A stretch of 64,000 bases of DNA from Epiperipatus broadwayi (taxonomy: Eukaryota; Onychophora; Udeonychophora; Euonychophora; Peripatidae). The stretch is from contig JAQFVV010006337.1 of assembly GCA_028023455.1 (NCBI GenBank), positions 1,541,001 to 1,605,000 on the forward strand, given 5' to 3'. The notes under the pieces are model-generated. The model did not search any database, was not told the origin of the DNA, and worked only from the letters and a program-made list of their open reading frames with translations. Every line of letters starts with the position of its first letter. Positions within the stretch are counted from its first letter, which is position 1. Position numbers and translations under genes: made by a program. Positions 1-13,479 of the stretch are shown piece after piece.

Positions 1-1740
1 TCCAGACAAATCAGGCTGCCAAAATCAAATAAAATGCTGTTCAAGTAATCAATCAAATGGTGCCTACGTTTTTACCAACTCGGACGTGTAACCTAAGGAT
101 CCAGCCCAGAAGAAATGGGTAATATATTTCCATAATGAACCTTAAACTTTCTGGCCAGTTCCGAACTTTACGTTATACTCCCTTTCAGAGCTCTTTTATT
201 CTTTAATGTAACAATCTTTATAAAACCTTTTATTCATGCTACTGTAAATTTATATTGTAGTTCTCTCAACCTCTAGTCTTTAAACTTTCTCTTTTCTTAC
301 TTGGTGGTTCATTTATTATATTATATATATATTTGTGTAATTTATTAATGTTGTTATTTTAATTATATGCCAATAATCTTTCGACTCGATAAACTCCTTT
401 GTTCTATTTGCCTTACGTAGAAAATATAATATTAAATCTGATAATAATTCTCGCCCATTTGAACTAGATTTATACAGTTCTATTAATCATCGAGTTGAAA
501 GAAATTATTAAATGTGTTATTTTTATAATTGGCTAATAATAAATTATTAGCTCCGTTTCTAATCTATGCCACCACTATTTTATCATTTCACTAATATTTA
601 TTTATTCATATATAATCTTAAAATGTTTTTATTGCAAAAGGGCCGATAAAGGAATCAAATATATTCTAATTCAAATTTCTGTTACTCGCTATTAAGATTC
701 AGGAAGGGCACGATGATTGGGGCATAATTAATATGATTTACAAATACTTTAAAATAGTTTTCGTTGAAAGCTCGTTTGACTTTAATTAATTGATCAAGTC
801 ATCACGTAGAGCATTTTATATGGGTTTTAGTATTCAAACGATGACTATCAAGTCATCATCTTCGAACGTTGCTGACGTAGGGCAATCTTCTGCTCTGTTA
901 GGCTGGTCGGTGATAATATTTCTGTTATTTTAAATTATCGAGGAAGAAAGCACTTCCTCTCCTGTTCATATTAGTCAAAGGGCATAAGACTTGTCAGATG
1001 CTAGCCGCCATAGGACTTCGATCATCAACTAGCTATCGTCTTTCAATTTCACTTTATAGCTCATAATTCATCAACACCGTTACCTCTCTGTTCCAGTAAA
1101 GTCCACTCTGATGCTCCTAATTCGTGATGAAGTGATTTCAATGAAAGTCAAACAAATTATCAGATATATTTAATTAAATAAGTTTTCCAATAAAGATTAA
1201 AGTTATGCGATATATTTAATTAAATAACTTTTCCAATAAAGATTAAAGTTATGCCCTAAAATACATTTCTTGCCCTTCATGAAGGGATTTGCAAATGTGA
1301 AAATAAATCTCACATTCTGTCGTAATAAAATTAGAGTAATATTTCCTTTACTAATGAATACCTTTATCTGCCTTTTATTTTCTTGTTGGGGGCATAAACA
1401 GATAGACTTTCAAATATTGTGTAATATTTATTGGCATATAATAAGGACCGCCACTCTTATTTTAATTATAAATTTTGTTAAAGGCTAGAGGTGATTAATA
1501 TAATCATTATTTAAAATTCAAACAAAACAAATTATTATTATTAAATATTTTCTAAACACACTTGGTTTCTTAGTTCTTAATTCTTTTATAATTATTTTAA
1601 TGTTAATACTCGCTGTCCAACCCGAACATATACATATGATTTGACTTAAAATTATTTTAGTCAGTTTATTATCAGATATTAATGTCAGTTCAAGGGGTCT
1701 CTGATCTTCACCAACCATTGAGCTAGTTTCTTGGTGCATA
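1..1740. other. AT-rich region without a recognised gene, left edge
   Basis: I see no coding region that can be supported. The stretch lies downstream of the minus-strand pol remnant that begins near 1740, so part of it may be the rest of that element or its LTR, but no second LTR copy is present to prove this. The part from about 690 to 1110 is richer in G+C than its neighbours and has no long frame. The short frames at 1270-1488 (+) and 1518-1739 (-) show no family motif and look like chance. Confidence 0.5.
1163..1254. repeat. 46 bp tandem duplication
   Basis: Two nearly identical copies of a 46 bp AT-rich unit lie head to tail at 1163-1208 and 1209-1254. Each starts GATATATTTAATTAAATAA and ends TTAAAGTTATGC, with one or two differences between them. 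The copies are similar enough to suggest a fairly young local duplication. Confidence 0.9.
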
Positions 1741-1744
1741 GCAC

Positions 1745-2560
1745 TGTGCCATCGATTTAGATTTCTACTAATCTGAGCTGTTGAGTTGGGTTTGAATTCA
1801 GTTTTGGTTCAGCTGAGTTTGGATCCGACTTGCAGTTCTTTTGGTGGGTTTTTCGACTGGTACAATAACCCCCAGTCTTCCATTTGATCAAGTTGTTTCT
1901 CCACCTCCATCCTATATTGATGGAACACTGGGTTGGGCTGTGTCTGATATGATGTATCTTCCATTTCTTTGATATGGTGCTCATAACTTATTTATTACTC
2001 CCGGTTTCTTTGAGAAAACATCTTATATGTACATAAAAGATCTTCAAGATCTGCTGCCTGTTTCAACTCCTTTATTTGTTTTATTATCGGGTTCATCTCA
2101 CTCTAATTGCATATTACATAACCTCCTTATTTTTTGATCAAAATTTATTATTATGCCATTGGATATAACCTTCCTGGGTTTATAATCTATTAAACACCTT
2201 GTTTTGTGCATAAATTCCGAACCCAAAATGGCATCATGTACTAACTCTTTTAAAATTAGTATGGTATATATGTATCTCTGCCCTATTTTAAACTGTGCCC
2301 ATATTTGTTTGGTCTCCAACTGTGTTCTCCTCCCATTCACCATCATGACCTGTGCTGCCTTTACTGGCAAGGTTTTGACATTTGTTTGTTGCTGAACCAT
2401 TTTGTCGAAGAGCTTTTCCGATATGACTGACACTTGATGGCCAGAATCAAATAGCCACTGTACTTTTACATCATCAATATGTATGTCAGTCTTAGGACAG
2501 TCTTGTGATACAAAATTAATATTCTCCCCATCCCATTCACAGATAAGATTGTCTATTCTT
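1745..2560 (-). pseudogene. Gypsy-type pol remnant: retropepsin and start of reverse transcriptase
   Basis: Read on the minus strand, this is a decayed LTR-retrotransposon polyprotein. The aspartic protease comes first: the active-site motif FDSGHQ lies just upstream of the Met at 2433, followed by VSVISEKLF and, near the end of the domain, ILGSEFM, which matches the conserved ILG(I/S)DFL segment. The ORF at 2098-2433 covers most of this. Further on (about 1985 down to 1800), another frame reads EVEKQLDQM, resembling the REEVEKQIEKLLKEGII segment that opens the Ty3/gypsy RT; stops and a frame change interrupt it. The domain order protease then RT fits Ty3/gypsy pol. No LTR or integrase was identified next to it. 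Not functional. Confidence 0.8.
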
Positions 2561-5500
2561 TTTAGTTTATGTACAGTTCAACCTTGTTTCATGTCTTTGT
2601 ACTATCTATATACCGAATTGCTGAACAATTAATTGTTCAATGTTATTTTCCTTCAACTGTTATATATACATTCAATGTGTCAAAAAAAAAAACTACATAT
2701 ACATATTCACTTTCTTTTACAAATTCTTTAATACTATTAATTTTTACCATATATTTTATTTTACCCCTTAACATACACTGCCCCCCCACCATCACTTTAG
2801 ATTACTGCATGAATATTGCACTGCCATCTGCAAAACAGATAGAACAAAAAAAACACATTATTTTTCTATATAGTTATGACAATCTGTTATTCCTGCCCTA
2901 TTTTTACCTAACAAAATGATATAAAACAAAAGAGAGACTTCACTACCTGTCCCCTCCCTCTCTTTATTTAAAAGAACTTTTATATTTTCTTTCAACTGAA
3001 TAATGTATTACGAAAATTTTGTTTGCTGCTTGGGGTAAAAAAAACAATTTGCTTCTTACACATTACACAATATATTGCATTCACAATCCAAGCTGCAAAT
3101 ATATTAATAACATCTTGTTTTCCCATTGATTTCTCTTATCTCAGGTCATGCTTTCTTCAAGACCCATCATTTGGGCAGCCATTGTACTGTTTTATATATG
3201 TCTAAAGCCATTTATTAGACAAGAACAGCTGTAAGATTAGGTTTATATATATATCTGTAAGGATATACCCATTACCTCCTATGTCTGCAACTAATCTAGG
3301 TTATTTATTATAGCTAAGTATTTTAAGTTTTAGCATAAGTGTTGTATATTTCCAGATAATACAGTCCTAATTATAAATAACTAACTTTCAATAATTTGTC
3401 ACTTTTAATAGTTTAATTCTTTCTTAGTGCTGTGTAGACAAATATTTTAGCATTTTCTGGCACTTTTCTTTTGTCTCACACATCAACATAAAATATACGA
3501 TATAATGAATATTACTTATCAGAAAACAACAAATTTAAATTCATTTGATAGATATTTTTGTTTACTACTGAAATAAATTTTAAATGTTCCCATTTTGTTT
3601 CTGTAAATATTGAAAAAATGAGATTGCAATCAAAACAAAGACTTTACACATCATTGTTTCTAGTAAGATTATTTTCAGTTTATAAAATCAATAAAATATT
3701 TCTTAATTCTTATTATTTTTAAGCATCGAAATGAATAATTATTTATTTCTCTTATAACCAATGAATTATGCTTAAAAGTTTAAATTTTTTAAATATTTAT
3801 TGCAAAATTGCGATATTTTCTTCCTCATAAATATAAATTAGATTGGTTACGTAAAGCTAATCTTGTAATTTGCTTCAGGCCATACTTTACATTAGCTGTT
3901 AATATAACATTATATTTTTGAAAATAAAGTATTTCAAGTCAAAATAAATTTTTTTAACAATTTATATTTCTTGACATCTAATAAATATAGTATAAATTAT
4001 TTAAAAAAATAAATAAATCTAAAACTGTAATAAATTTGCAAATAAACACATTTTTGGGTCATTGGTACTACAATAGCATAAAATGCTGAACACTTTACAG
4101 ACCTTTCATTAGACAATGGCTGAACATGTCAGGGCGGTGCTTATGTCTATTGTTAGAGTGTGAATTTTGAATTTCCCACATTCTACAGAATTTTTTTTTT
4201 ATAATAAAATATACCATTTTACATGCATTTAAACATATAATACTTATAAAAAAATTCAGCAGGGGGCGAAATGGCCAAATCACGCAAAACTGTGGAATAC
4301 AACTATGAAAGATTAAATTTGTTTTTTATTAGGTGTCAGGATTCTATTTAGATATCCCTATTAAATTGACAATGAAGGTAAGTCTCTCTCTCTCTCTCCC
4401 TTTTTGCCATGTCATATTAAAAAATCTATAACAAAAATGAACAAATAGCCCATATATTAACTTATCCCTGTAACCTTTATACAAATATTACAAATATACT
4501 ATATATCTATTATACCCACCTCCCCATTCAACACTGATCCTACACATTTTATGAGCAAATGCCCAGGGTGCCAATTCTATTAATGAATAGAATAAGTTAA
4601 CAATTATATATTGCTTTGAATTAATATTGAGACTCTTCTACTCAGTGGAGGGTTATAGAAAGTTAAACATATACAGAATGTAAATAAATGATGGAAGAAA
4701 TATTATTGATTATTAAAATAAAATATATGCCTCATTTGTTAATCAACCAAATGATAGAAATCAATAAAGTTTCATTTATTCAAGCTAATAAACTATAATT
4801 TTAATTTGATCTCTTCCATCACCTAAATACACTCATAGATTAACTACAATATAACTTTAACAGAAAAACATGATATTGAATAATTCCATTATCTAGCACT
4901 TCTTAATCTAAATAGCTAAACTGATATTAATTTGGAACTAGGAAATCAGATCTCAGGAAATCTTTAATATGATTTGATTAAAGAAATTCTATTACACAAT
5001 AACTTATAAATATTGTAATAAAATAATAATAATAATAATAATAATAATGGAATAAATTGGGTGATGTTTCACTGGACTATCAATTAGATAATGAAGGAAA
5101 TAGAGTACCTTTTAATCTCACATCCTTGTCTAAAGTATAAACCTTCTTCATAAGTTTACTAAATGGTAAAGCATTTCATATAATGTCTGGATCAAAAGAA
5201 CAATATTATCAGACTTCAGTATGTGTATTATCAAATTTGTAAAGTAATGCATTTATGTTGTAATAGATATGTAGAATATGGAAACTAAAATACAAATGCA
5301 TATAAGAATAACTGGAGACAAAGTTTTAAATAATAAATAAAGCATTTATTTACATTTCCCATTAAAATAGATATAATATCTCACATTGGGACTATTTGTC
5401 CTAATTCTAAACTTTACACCTACATTTACTAATCTGGGTTGATATCACTTTTTTATCATTTATTGACTAGATATTTACAAGACATGAATTAATAAATACA

Positions 5501-5798
5501 ATAATGCCCTCACATTCTAACTTCGAATATATTTAGGCTATTAATTAGCTCTAACATTTTTCTTTTTACTTGAAAACAACACTGGGTAATTAAACAACAT
5601 ATTATGGGCACAAATATACAAGTTGGAGAGGTCACACTATCAATTATTGGGATAAAACAAATTAATAATTTTGGCTGTCAAAAGAGTAACCTTAAATAGC
5701 TCAATCAAATAATTCCTTTAATTATCTATACTTCTCATGCATTCAAAATAAAATTATTCTGATGATTTGATGATTTAAAGCTTGCTGTATATTAATAT
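2561..5798. other. AT-rich non-coding stretch
   Basis: No gene, RNA or transposon protein is recognisable. The frames at 2569-2919 and 3023-3205 are low-complexity AT frames without family motifs. Simple repeats include (TC)n near 4383-4400 and (AAT)n at about 5024-5048. Confidence 0.6.
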
Positions 5799-5898
5799 GA
5801 TATAATCTAAAATATTTAATTCCTGAAGTATAATTATGATATAATCTAAAATATTTAATTCCTGATGTATAATTATTAATTCCTGATATATAATTATA
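5799..5898. repeat. 39 bp tandem repeat, two and a partial third copy
   Basis: The unit GATATAATCTAAAATATTTA plus TTCCTGA(A/T)GTATAATTAT occurs at 5799 and 5838. A shortened third copy (ATTCCTGATATATAATTA) ends near 5898. Confidence 0.85.
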
Positions 5899-6411
5899 CT
5901 CTCATGTCTGCAAGATTATTTGCATTATGTGTGTGCCGCATCTTATGCTATAATCAAGACAAAATCAATATATTTACATCTTAATGTTATACTTATGAAT
6001 TATTAAATAAGTGTCATAATTCAGACAATGCCATAGACCAACCAACAAATATAACACTATTTCTGCTTTAATATTCCATAAAAAATTTAATCTTACTATT
6101 TATTTAACCACCAACTACATTACATATAGCTATGATTCTATGATAACACAAAAATAAACATTCGAAAAAAATTTAAGCACATGAGGAATAAACAAGCTCC
6201 TTGGCTAATACATCTAACAACACATACTGAATCCCCACCTAACTTTGAGGCATACTATTGGTGTGGAACTCAGTCTCACCACCAAAAAAAAGGGGGAATA
6301 TATACTACTCAACTTTATAAAATCTAATTTTTAAAATGCATACATATGCAATCTAGGAATATACTTCACTCATGGAAAATACTTAGATATATTAATTCTT
6401 CAACCGTCTCT

Positions 6412-6646
6412 TACGAGGCTCCTCGTAGACATCTGACGTCACTCTAACTCTGCCAGTTCTTATGCTTAAAAATTTGTTTGATAGGTTTTGAATAGGTTTT
6501 TAAAAGTTCTGTAAGATGGTGCCCTCTTCCGATTTATTTTACAAGTAAAAAATAAAAAAAAACCGCATTTAAACCTAAACAAAGAAAGAACATTATTTGT
6601 GATTGGTTCTTAGCATGCTCTCAGCCGAAAAAGACATTCTGATTGG
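6412..6646. promoter_or_regulatory. Promoter-like cluster: CRE, two CCAAT boxes, YY1-like site, hairpin
   Basis: Within 235 bp there is a perfect CRE palindrome TGACGTCA (6434-6441), two inverted CCAAT boxes GATTGG (6601-6606 and 6641-6646), a YY1-like AAGATGGTGCC (6513-6523), and a 7+2+7 bp palindrome TACGAGG-CT-CCTCGTA (6412-6427). The local base composition is less AT-biased than the flanks. Such clusters occur at animal housekeeping promoters and in retroelement LTRs. No downstream coding exon was found on either strand, so the role is inferred only. Confidence 0.35.
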
Positions 6647-6660
6647 CTGGAAAAAACAAA

Positions 6661-9600
6661 GAAACCGCCTGATCAAAGAAAATAAAGAAAAACACTGAGA
6701 TTTTCATTTCGAATGCAACTTTAAATATTAAAAAAATATAATTTCAGAAATTAAACTAGTTTTTTAAAAAAAAAACTAAAAAAACAAAATTATTTTCGAA
6801 AAATATTGAAGATTTTAGTAAAAATATTAAAGAAATATTTAAAAGAAATATTTACTTTTCTATAACGTAAAAGTCGACCTTTTTGTTTATATTATAGCTT
6901 TTATGTTGCCGAAATTGAATATTTTAGAATAAATAAATAGCAATTTATTTTTGAAAGAACTTTCGTTCTCTTCATAACCTGAAAAATTAGTAATATACTT
7001 TTTATAAACGTATCTGAGTTGAATTTAATATTATAGGCGAATATGTTTTAACAATAGGCTTTGTCTTCAGTTTGTGAGTTGGCCAATTAAAAGATTTGAT
7101 TTTTACCTCATACAACCAATAATATAATTAGCGGTTAAAAGGTTAAGAGAGAGAGTTCTCAATCCCAATCAACATGGAACATATCACAAATAATTTTTTT
7201 TCTTATAGCTACTCTATACCTTTCATTTTATACAATGAAAAATAAATACACATACACAGATAGGTCACTAATTCCTTTCAATTCTTTTAGCAAATGGCAT
7301 TATTATTCACAAAACTGAATATTTACTAATTATATGAAATAAATGCATAAGACAGACACACATACGTATAAATAAGAGCATGAAAATAACTTCAAATTAT
7401 ATAATACGCGAATATTACAGTAAAATAAATGGTAAACTAAAATTAAAACTTTTAGTTTGTGATAAATTATTAACTGTTTTAAAATTTTTAAATGACAGTA
7501 GTTATTGTCAATGAATTTCACTGTTCCTGATAACAATATTTACCTTCCACACATTGATTACTCTCTAAGCCCATTGCTCACTTTGAGACATTTAATAAAA
7601 AAATATACCTCTCTTCAATAAAACACCCAAACATACATATAACCCACATAAGAAATTCTATTTAAAATAATAATCATTTATCGGCATATTGCAACTTGCA
7701 ACACGCTACCCGAGATGTTCTTGAAGTCAAGAACATAGCATGAATTAAATAAGCAAATAAATAATAAACCTATCTATCTATTTATGGTATATCAATATCA
7801 ACAACAAAAAAGTCACTCTTTTTTTAACTTAAAAACAAAATTCCCTTGCAAAGTTTCTTTCTTTCTTAACATAAAGTTTCCTGAATGACGCGAAGACAAG
7901 GATGATGATTTCAGATGAGTATGTGTTAGTAAACATGTAGAAAAATCCCTATAGGATAAACATTCACAACTTAGATTTAATTTAGAAATCTCAAATGTTC
8001 TTAGCAATAGCTAATTGAGCTCATTAATACGACACACAAGTAATAAATTTTTATAATAATGATGGAGATATAAATAGATAGTTTCAGCTACATATATCTT
8101 TTATATTTATCATTTAATTAATTCTGGAAATATTTTAATTTAACAGTAACTATAGCAGGTTTCCAAAAGAAACATTATCTTGTCATAAACTTTATAAATT
8201 ATCACAAATACAATTATTTTGGTCCGCTGCTAATTAATTATTCACGTAAATCCACAATTCCTTAAGCAATAATATTTTTCTTTTATAATTAGTCCATATA
8301 TCAAGGAGAACAAGAAATATATAATATTAATGTCCTTCTACTTGACTTAAACATGTACACATTAAATAAACAGTAGTAATTAGTAAATTATTTGTAAGCC
8401 ACACATTCACTTCTTTAATAGAGTATTTTTATAAGCATGAATAATAATAAGCAAAATTATTATCACGTAGTAGTCCAAATATAACACAATAAATTATATA
8501 TGCATCCTCTCATTTTAACTTAACTTATATATAATTAGAAAATAATTTGAATGTAGAGTCTATGGTAGGTTTTGTTAAGCAGTCCTGCATAAATTTCCTT
8601 AAAATATTATAAAGTTCACACTATTTCCTTAAAAGATTAGAAAGTTCATGCAATTTCATTTTTTCCTTAATAATAATAGAAAATATAAGCAAACAAAGTA
8701 GATTAAAGTTATCAGCATATAAATACATTTTAAAATGATAGGGTTAATTTAATGTTTAACTGAGTGAAAAAATAAAGAAAATATACCTTTTGTATAAATT
8801 AGCCTGACATCCTTTCTTAAAGCTGTCTGGTAGTTAGAATTGCCACACTGAATTTTATAAAGAAAATAATATTTAAAAATTTACACTTTGGAGTTTAACT
8901 GACTTGGTTTCTGGAAGAGATTTAAAAAATGCATAATAAAGAAGTGGCAGAAGAAGAATGACTAATATAATGGATAATATTAAATGAATGACTGAATGGA
9001 TAAAAATCTATTACTATCACTTAAATACATTTCCTTTCCATCAATCAAGAGGTCACCTTATCCTCCAAAGGTTAGCTCCACCCTTTGCACTCAATTAAAG
9101 AACAAATATTCAAGAAATCTTTTCTTGAAAAAAAATCATTTTGATTCTCTAAATCAAATCAAACCAAATAAAACAAATGAAAAAATAACTTTTTATACTT
9201 TTGAAATAAATAAATATTAATTAACTAGTAAATAAAGTAATTGATAACAAAATTTAGTTTGTCAAATAATTCACCAATCCAGATATCCATTAATCACTCA
9301 AAATATATTTACATTTGTTATTAGATATTTGCTGTAATTTTAAATGTTTTATTGTAAAGTGTGAAATTCTATTCTGTAATTAATATGAAAAATGAAATTG
9401 AAAGATGATACAGACATACATGCATACACATATGCTGCTATATGAATACTAAATTATCCTGACTAACATATGACTGATATGGCTATGGGTTAAATATATT
9501 TCACTGATTATATTACTTATACATGGATGGGTGTGCCAATGAATAAACAGATCAGAAAACCATCTAAACAAACACCAAACACTATTCTACAAATAAATAA

Positions 9601-11440
9601 AACAAATTTACATCAACTTAACTTGCATATTAACAATTCCTGTAATAATCCACCCCCTTTCTCACATTAATATTTCATCAAATATGATAATAATAAATGT
9701 TTATAAAAATTCCCAATTAAGATTCCTAAGCAACTCTCACATAAGGTTTTAGACCATTAACAAAATTTTTTTTAAAATTTTAGTGCTATTTCACTTTTTT
9801 TTAAATTAAATGCAGTTATTCACCACTGACACAATATGATTTAATTACTTGTGCCCATTCAGAAGATCACACTATATCATGACCTCACAAATTGTGTGGG
9901 CATCAACAGTTGAATTTTACAAAGATCACAAAAGAATATAGTTACAAGATTAAACAAATGACACACTGTAATTCTCTCTTTTCTCTTTATTTATTTATTT
10001 ATTTATGAGTATATTCAATAAAAGCAAAACAAAAGAAAAATTTGTATTATCATAGCAAAAATAATTCTTGGATTCATTAACTATATAAATAGTTCATTGT
10101 GGTTCATTAAATTATGTTTTTTCTCCTGGTTTATGAAAGATATGAATATTCTATAAAGTTAATTCAATAAGCATATAAGTTCAAAAATCTAATTTCTTAC
10201 TGGTAATATTATTTAGTAGAATTGTTCTTTGGTAATACATATAATCCTCAGATTTGCTTAAGATCTGTATGTTAGGTTCCAGCTTTCATGCAAGGCTTCT
10301 ATTTTAGGCAAAGGCAGCTTCATTCTTCTAAATCATTGTATGTTTGATGGAATGGAATGATCAGCAATGTCCAGGCATTCTAGCTGCCAACTGAATATCA
10401 GCGGCTATCACAGGGTAGTTTAGCATCTTGTGAAAAACCCAACAAACAAAAGATGCTTCTTTATCTATGACCATTCCTTTTATAACCCTCCGAAAATTTA
10501 TTATGCATGTGTATGTTGAATACCACCTGCATTCCTTCTTCAAACTTTTATCTTTCTTTAAATTTTTGTTCTCAAAGTTCTTTTTTTTTGTAGTTACTGC
10601 AGCTATATTTAATTGCCAATCTCTCATTTGCATAACTTCTATCAATATTTACAATCAGTATTCGCTTTTATTATTTAAACTTGCTCTTTTTTAATTGAAA
10701 GAAGAAAAAACACAATGTGTATTGCCTCAAGGAAAAGAAATTTTCTAAGTTTAATCCACTAAAATATTTATTCTATACATTAATTTGTATCTATACCAAA
10801 CATATTTTTTATTTTATTTTCCTTTTTTTTTATATTCATTTCAGCAAAATCTTCAAATTCAACTGCCAACACACCTTGCACGGTTGCAATATACTAGGTT
10901 AATTTGTTTTTTCACAGCTTATAACATAATTTTTAACTGGAATAACCAAACAAATATAGAAAACCATTATAACTATTTGTTCGTTGTAAGATATTCTTGT
11001 TAACAATGAGTTTTGGAGAGCCAATTGTCCTCACTAAGTGAGGTAAAGATATTTTTATTTTCTCAACTATATCTTTTTTCTCTCTTCAGCCTTTATAGTA
11101 GTTTTACTTCATTCTATCAGAGATGCAATATTCCAACAAATTATTTATAATGTGTGGCCTATCTGCCTATGGATTTAATCTATTGAGAGCACTTTGTTTA
11201 TTTTTATAGTGATTTTCCAGATAAATGTATAACTAGCAAAAATAAAACTGGAATTTTACTTCATTTTATTATTGTCTTTACACCCAGTGTTAGAATATGA
11301 TTGTGACTGCACCAACTTGTTGTGTATTCAAAAACTCGAATACCAACAAATAAAACAATAAATGATAATAGCGAAAAGTTATTGCTACACATGCAACACA
11401 ATATATATATAGCTCACTTTTGGTTCACTTCCCATGATGC
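6661..11440. other. AT-rich non-coding stretch with scattered simple repeats
   Basis: No conserved protein or RNA gene is visible. Small features: a 9+2+9 bp palindrome TGTTCTTGA-AG-TCAAGAACA at 7716-7735 and a (TTTA)n tract near 9983-10008. The minus-strand frame at 10361-10645 is described separately. The other frames over 60 codons (7330, 7813, 8996, 10467, 10717) are low-complexity and lack motifs. Confidence 0.55.
10361..10645 (-). CDS. Unidentified 94-codon minus-strand frame
   Basis: The first 45 residues are Lys/Asn-rich low complexity. The C-terminal half (from FRRVIKGMVIDKEASFVC to the end, MPGHC) has balanced composition and comes from the least AT-rich DNA in this part of the window, so it may be a coding remnant. 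I recognise no family, no domain and no catalytic motif. It could be a transposon scrap, a decayed exon or chance. No neighbour helps. Confidence 0.15.
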   Translation of the reverse strand: MIEVMQMRDWQLNIAAVTTKKKNFENKNLKKDKSLKKECRWYSTYTCIINFRRVIKGMVIDKEASFVCWVFHKMLNYPVIAADIQLAARMPGHC

Positions 11441-12013
11441 ACTTCACAACTGGCTACTTTCTAGACAATTTCCCCTGGCCTCAGTTTCCCAAACTCTTTG
11501 GGCCTGTTCAACTATGCTTGTGAACATGTTGGCCTCACAATAGAGTACTGCAATCTCACTTTAGCTTCTTTCAGCTACTGACATGTAAATCTCTCTAACT
11601 CTTCATGCAGTAAATTCACTGAAAATGGAACACTTCACAACTGGCTGCTTTCTAAATAGTTTCCTCCAGCCTCAGTTTCCCAAACTCTTTGGCCCTGTTC
11701 AGCTGCAGCTTGCAAACATATTTTCATTCTAGAGTGTTGCACGCTCACTTAAGTTTCTTTCAGCTACTGTCACTTAAATTTCTCTGCAATTGTTCACTTG
11801 TTAAATTCACTGCAAATATAACACTTCACAACTGGCTGCTTTCTAGATGGTTTCCTCTAGCCTTGGATTCACAAAATCTTTGATCCTATTCAGCTGCTGC
11901 TCATGAGACATTTTCACTCTAGAGCACTGCACACTCACTTAAGTTTTTTACACCTATTGTCACTTAAATCTCTCTGCAACCATTCACTCACAGTAATCCC
12001 TGGAAATAGAACA
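11441..12013. repeat. 191 bp tandem repeat, three units
   Basis: Three diverged units begin with ACTTCACAACTGGCT at 11441, 11632 and 11823, a constant 191 bp period. Each unit contains the blocks TTCAGCT, CACTTAAGTTTCTTTCAGCT (best in units 2 and 3) and TCTCTCTGCAA. The array stops at about 12013, where a fourth ACACTT begins but does not continue. Composition is richer in C and G than the flanks. The frames at 11322-11543 and 11689-11883 are read through the repeat and are not real genes. The repeat could be a short satellite array or the tandem core of a larger mobile element. Confidence 0.85.
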
Positions 12014-12660
12014 CACTTTGTTGCTCAAACTATTTATAATCCCCTCAGTTGGCTCCAGCAGTCCAAGGTACATCCTTGATGTTATCAGTCTTGATTTCAT
12101 CTTTGCATTTCTAATTAGTATTGTATCAAGAAATATTTGTAATTAGCAAATATTTCTTGGCATTTATCAAATGCAATGTTCTTATCGCAAATATGTAAAT
12201 TTAATCATTAATTAAATCCTTATCAGTTAGCGATCTAAAATATACTTCTCTAATATATTTTCTTCTTTCTGGAGTGCAAAACCTATACTTAAGTTTCATA
12301 AACATATTTATACAAAACACAACAAATAGGATGGCTACATGCATAAGATTGACACACAAAAAATGCATATTTAAAAGAAAATGGACCAAAGCATTCTGAG
12401 AGAAGTTATTAAAAAAAAAAAACAAGAAAATTTGAAAACATTTTCCGAAAAGAAGTTTATAAAAGACTGCGTCATAGTTGCTATAGAATTAACCTGTCCT
12501 CAGAAAAAAATTATGGCCCTCATTTAAAAGGAAAAATTGAAATTAGCCTTCCAGTTGAAAAAGTTGCTTACTCTTAATGATTAGAAGTAAATTAATTAAA
12601 TTTTTGATCAAATATAGTAAGCTAATTTTCAAATCAATAATTTTGTGTAGCTTGTGAATG
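12014..12660. other. AT-rich non-coding stretch
   Basis: No gene seen. The minus frame at 12201-12425 is low complexity. A local inverted repeat of AAATATTTCTTG-like sequence lies near 12130-12160. Confidence 0.5.
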
Positions 12661-13227
12661 AGATTATAAATAAAAACAAGCAAAACTCTCCATGCAGTAG
12701 TGCCACTCAATGCCAACCAGAGTAATCAATGGATGCCAGAAGACTTGTGCATGAAACCCCTATCTAGTGCCTACTCATCCAATATCCCCAGACTAGTTTC
12801 TGGCTCGTGGCCTTTGTCAGTGAGGAGCTTTGGATCTGAGAGCACTGCATCTAGATCTTAGGATTTAATGCAACCCTCCAGCAGCCATCTTTTATCTCTA
12901 CTTAACTACAAAACTATGAGAATAAAATTGAAAACACAATAATATTTTCAATCTAAGCTCAATAGCTTATATAGTCATATGGGTCTGAACCTAGTTCAGT
13001 ACCCATACATTTTGGTGTCTTTGGCTCTTTAACAACCATAGCCACTACTATCCTATTAGGCAGGATTGCTGTTAAGCCACTAAACATCACATGATCACTA
13101 TTTTTTATACTAGCACATTACTGTTATTACTATGGTTGGCACTGAGTGGCACTACTGTATGGAGAGTTTTGCCTGTTTTAATAACAGTAATGTGCTAGCA
13201 TAAGAAATACTGATCATGTGATGTTTA
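12661..13227. mobile_element. MITE with ~40 bp terminal inverted repeats, right end inside a second palindrome
   Basis: The left terminal repeat (12680-12720, GCAAAACTCTCCATGCAGTA onward) is matched in reverse complement at 13133-13172, with only a few mismatches. The match continues weakly outward. Between them is about 410 bp with no coding capacity. A second inverted repeat of 49 bp arms (13081-13129 and 13179-13227, TAAACATCACATGATCA... against its complement) encloses the right terminal repeat as its loop. A shorter diverged relative lies at 60250-60430, which shows that this is a dispersed family. No transposase is present, so it is non-autonomous. Superfamily not determined. Confidence 0.75.
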
Positions 13228-13479
13228 GAGATTATAAATATCTAAATTGCTCTTGGCAGAAAACGGGTATTCCAACCCTGACTTAAACTTACCATTTCTA
13301 TTTATTATTCAATTCAAATAATAATTTTAAAATTATATCATTTTTATTCCACATATTTATAAAACTCTTTTAAAATTAAAAGCATTTATTTCCCCCTCCC
13401 CACTGTTTAACAAAAAAAAACGTTAGTCTTTAATTTCAATTACAATACACTATTTCCCTTTTTTAAACTTTAAAACATT

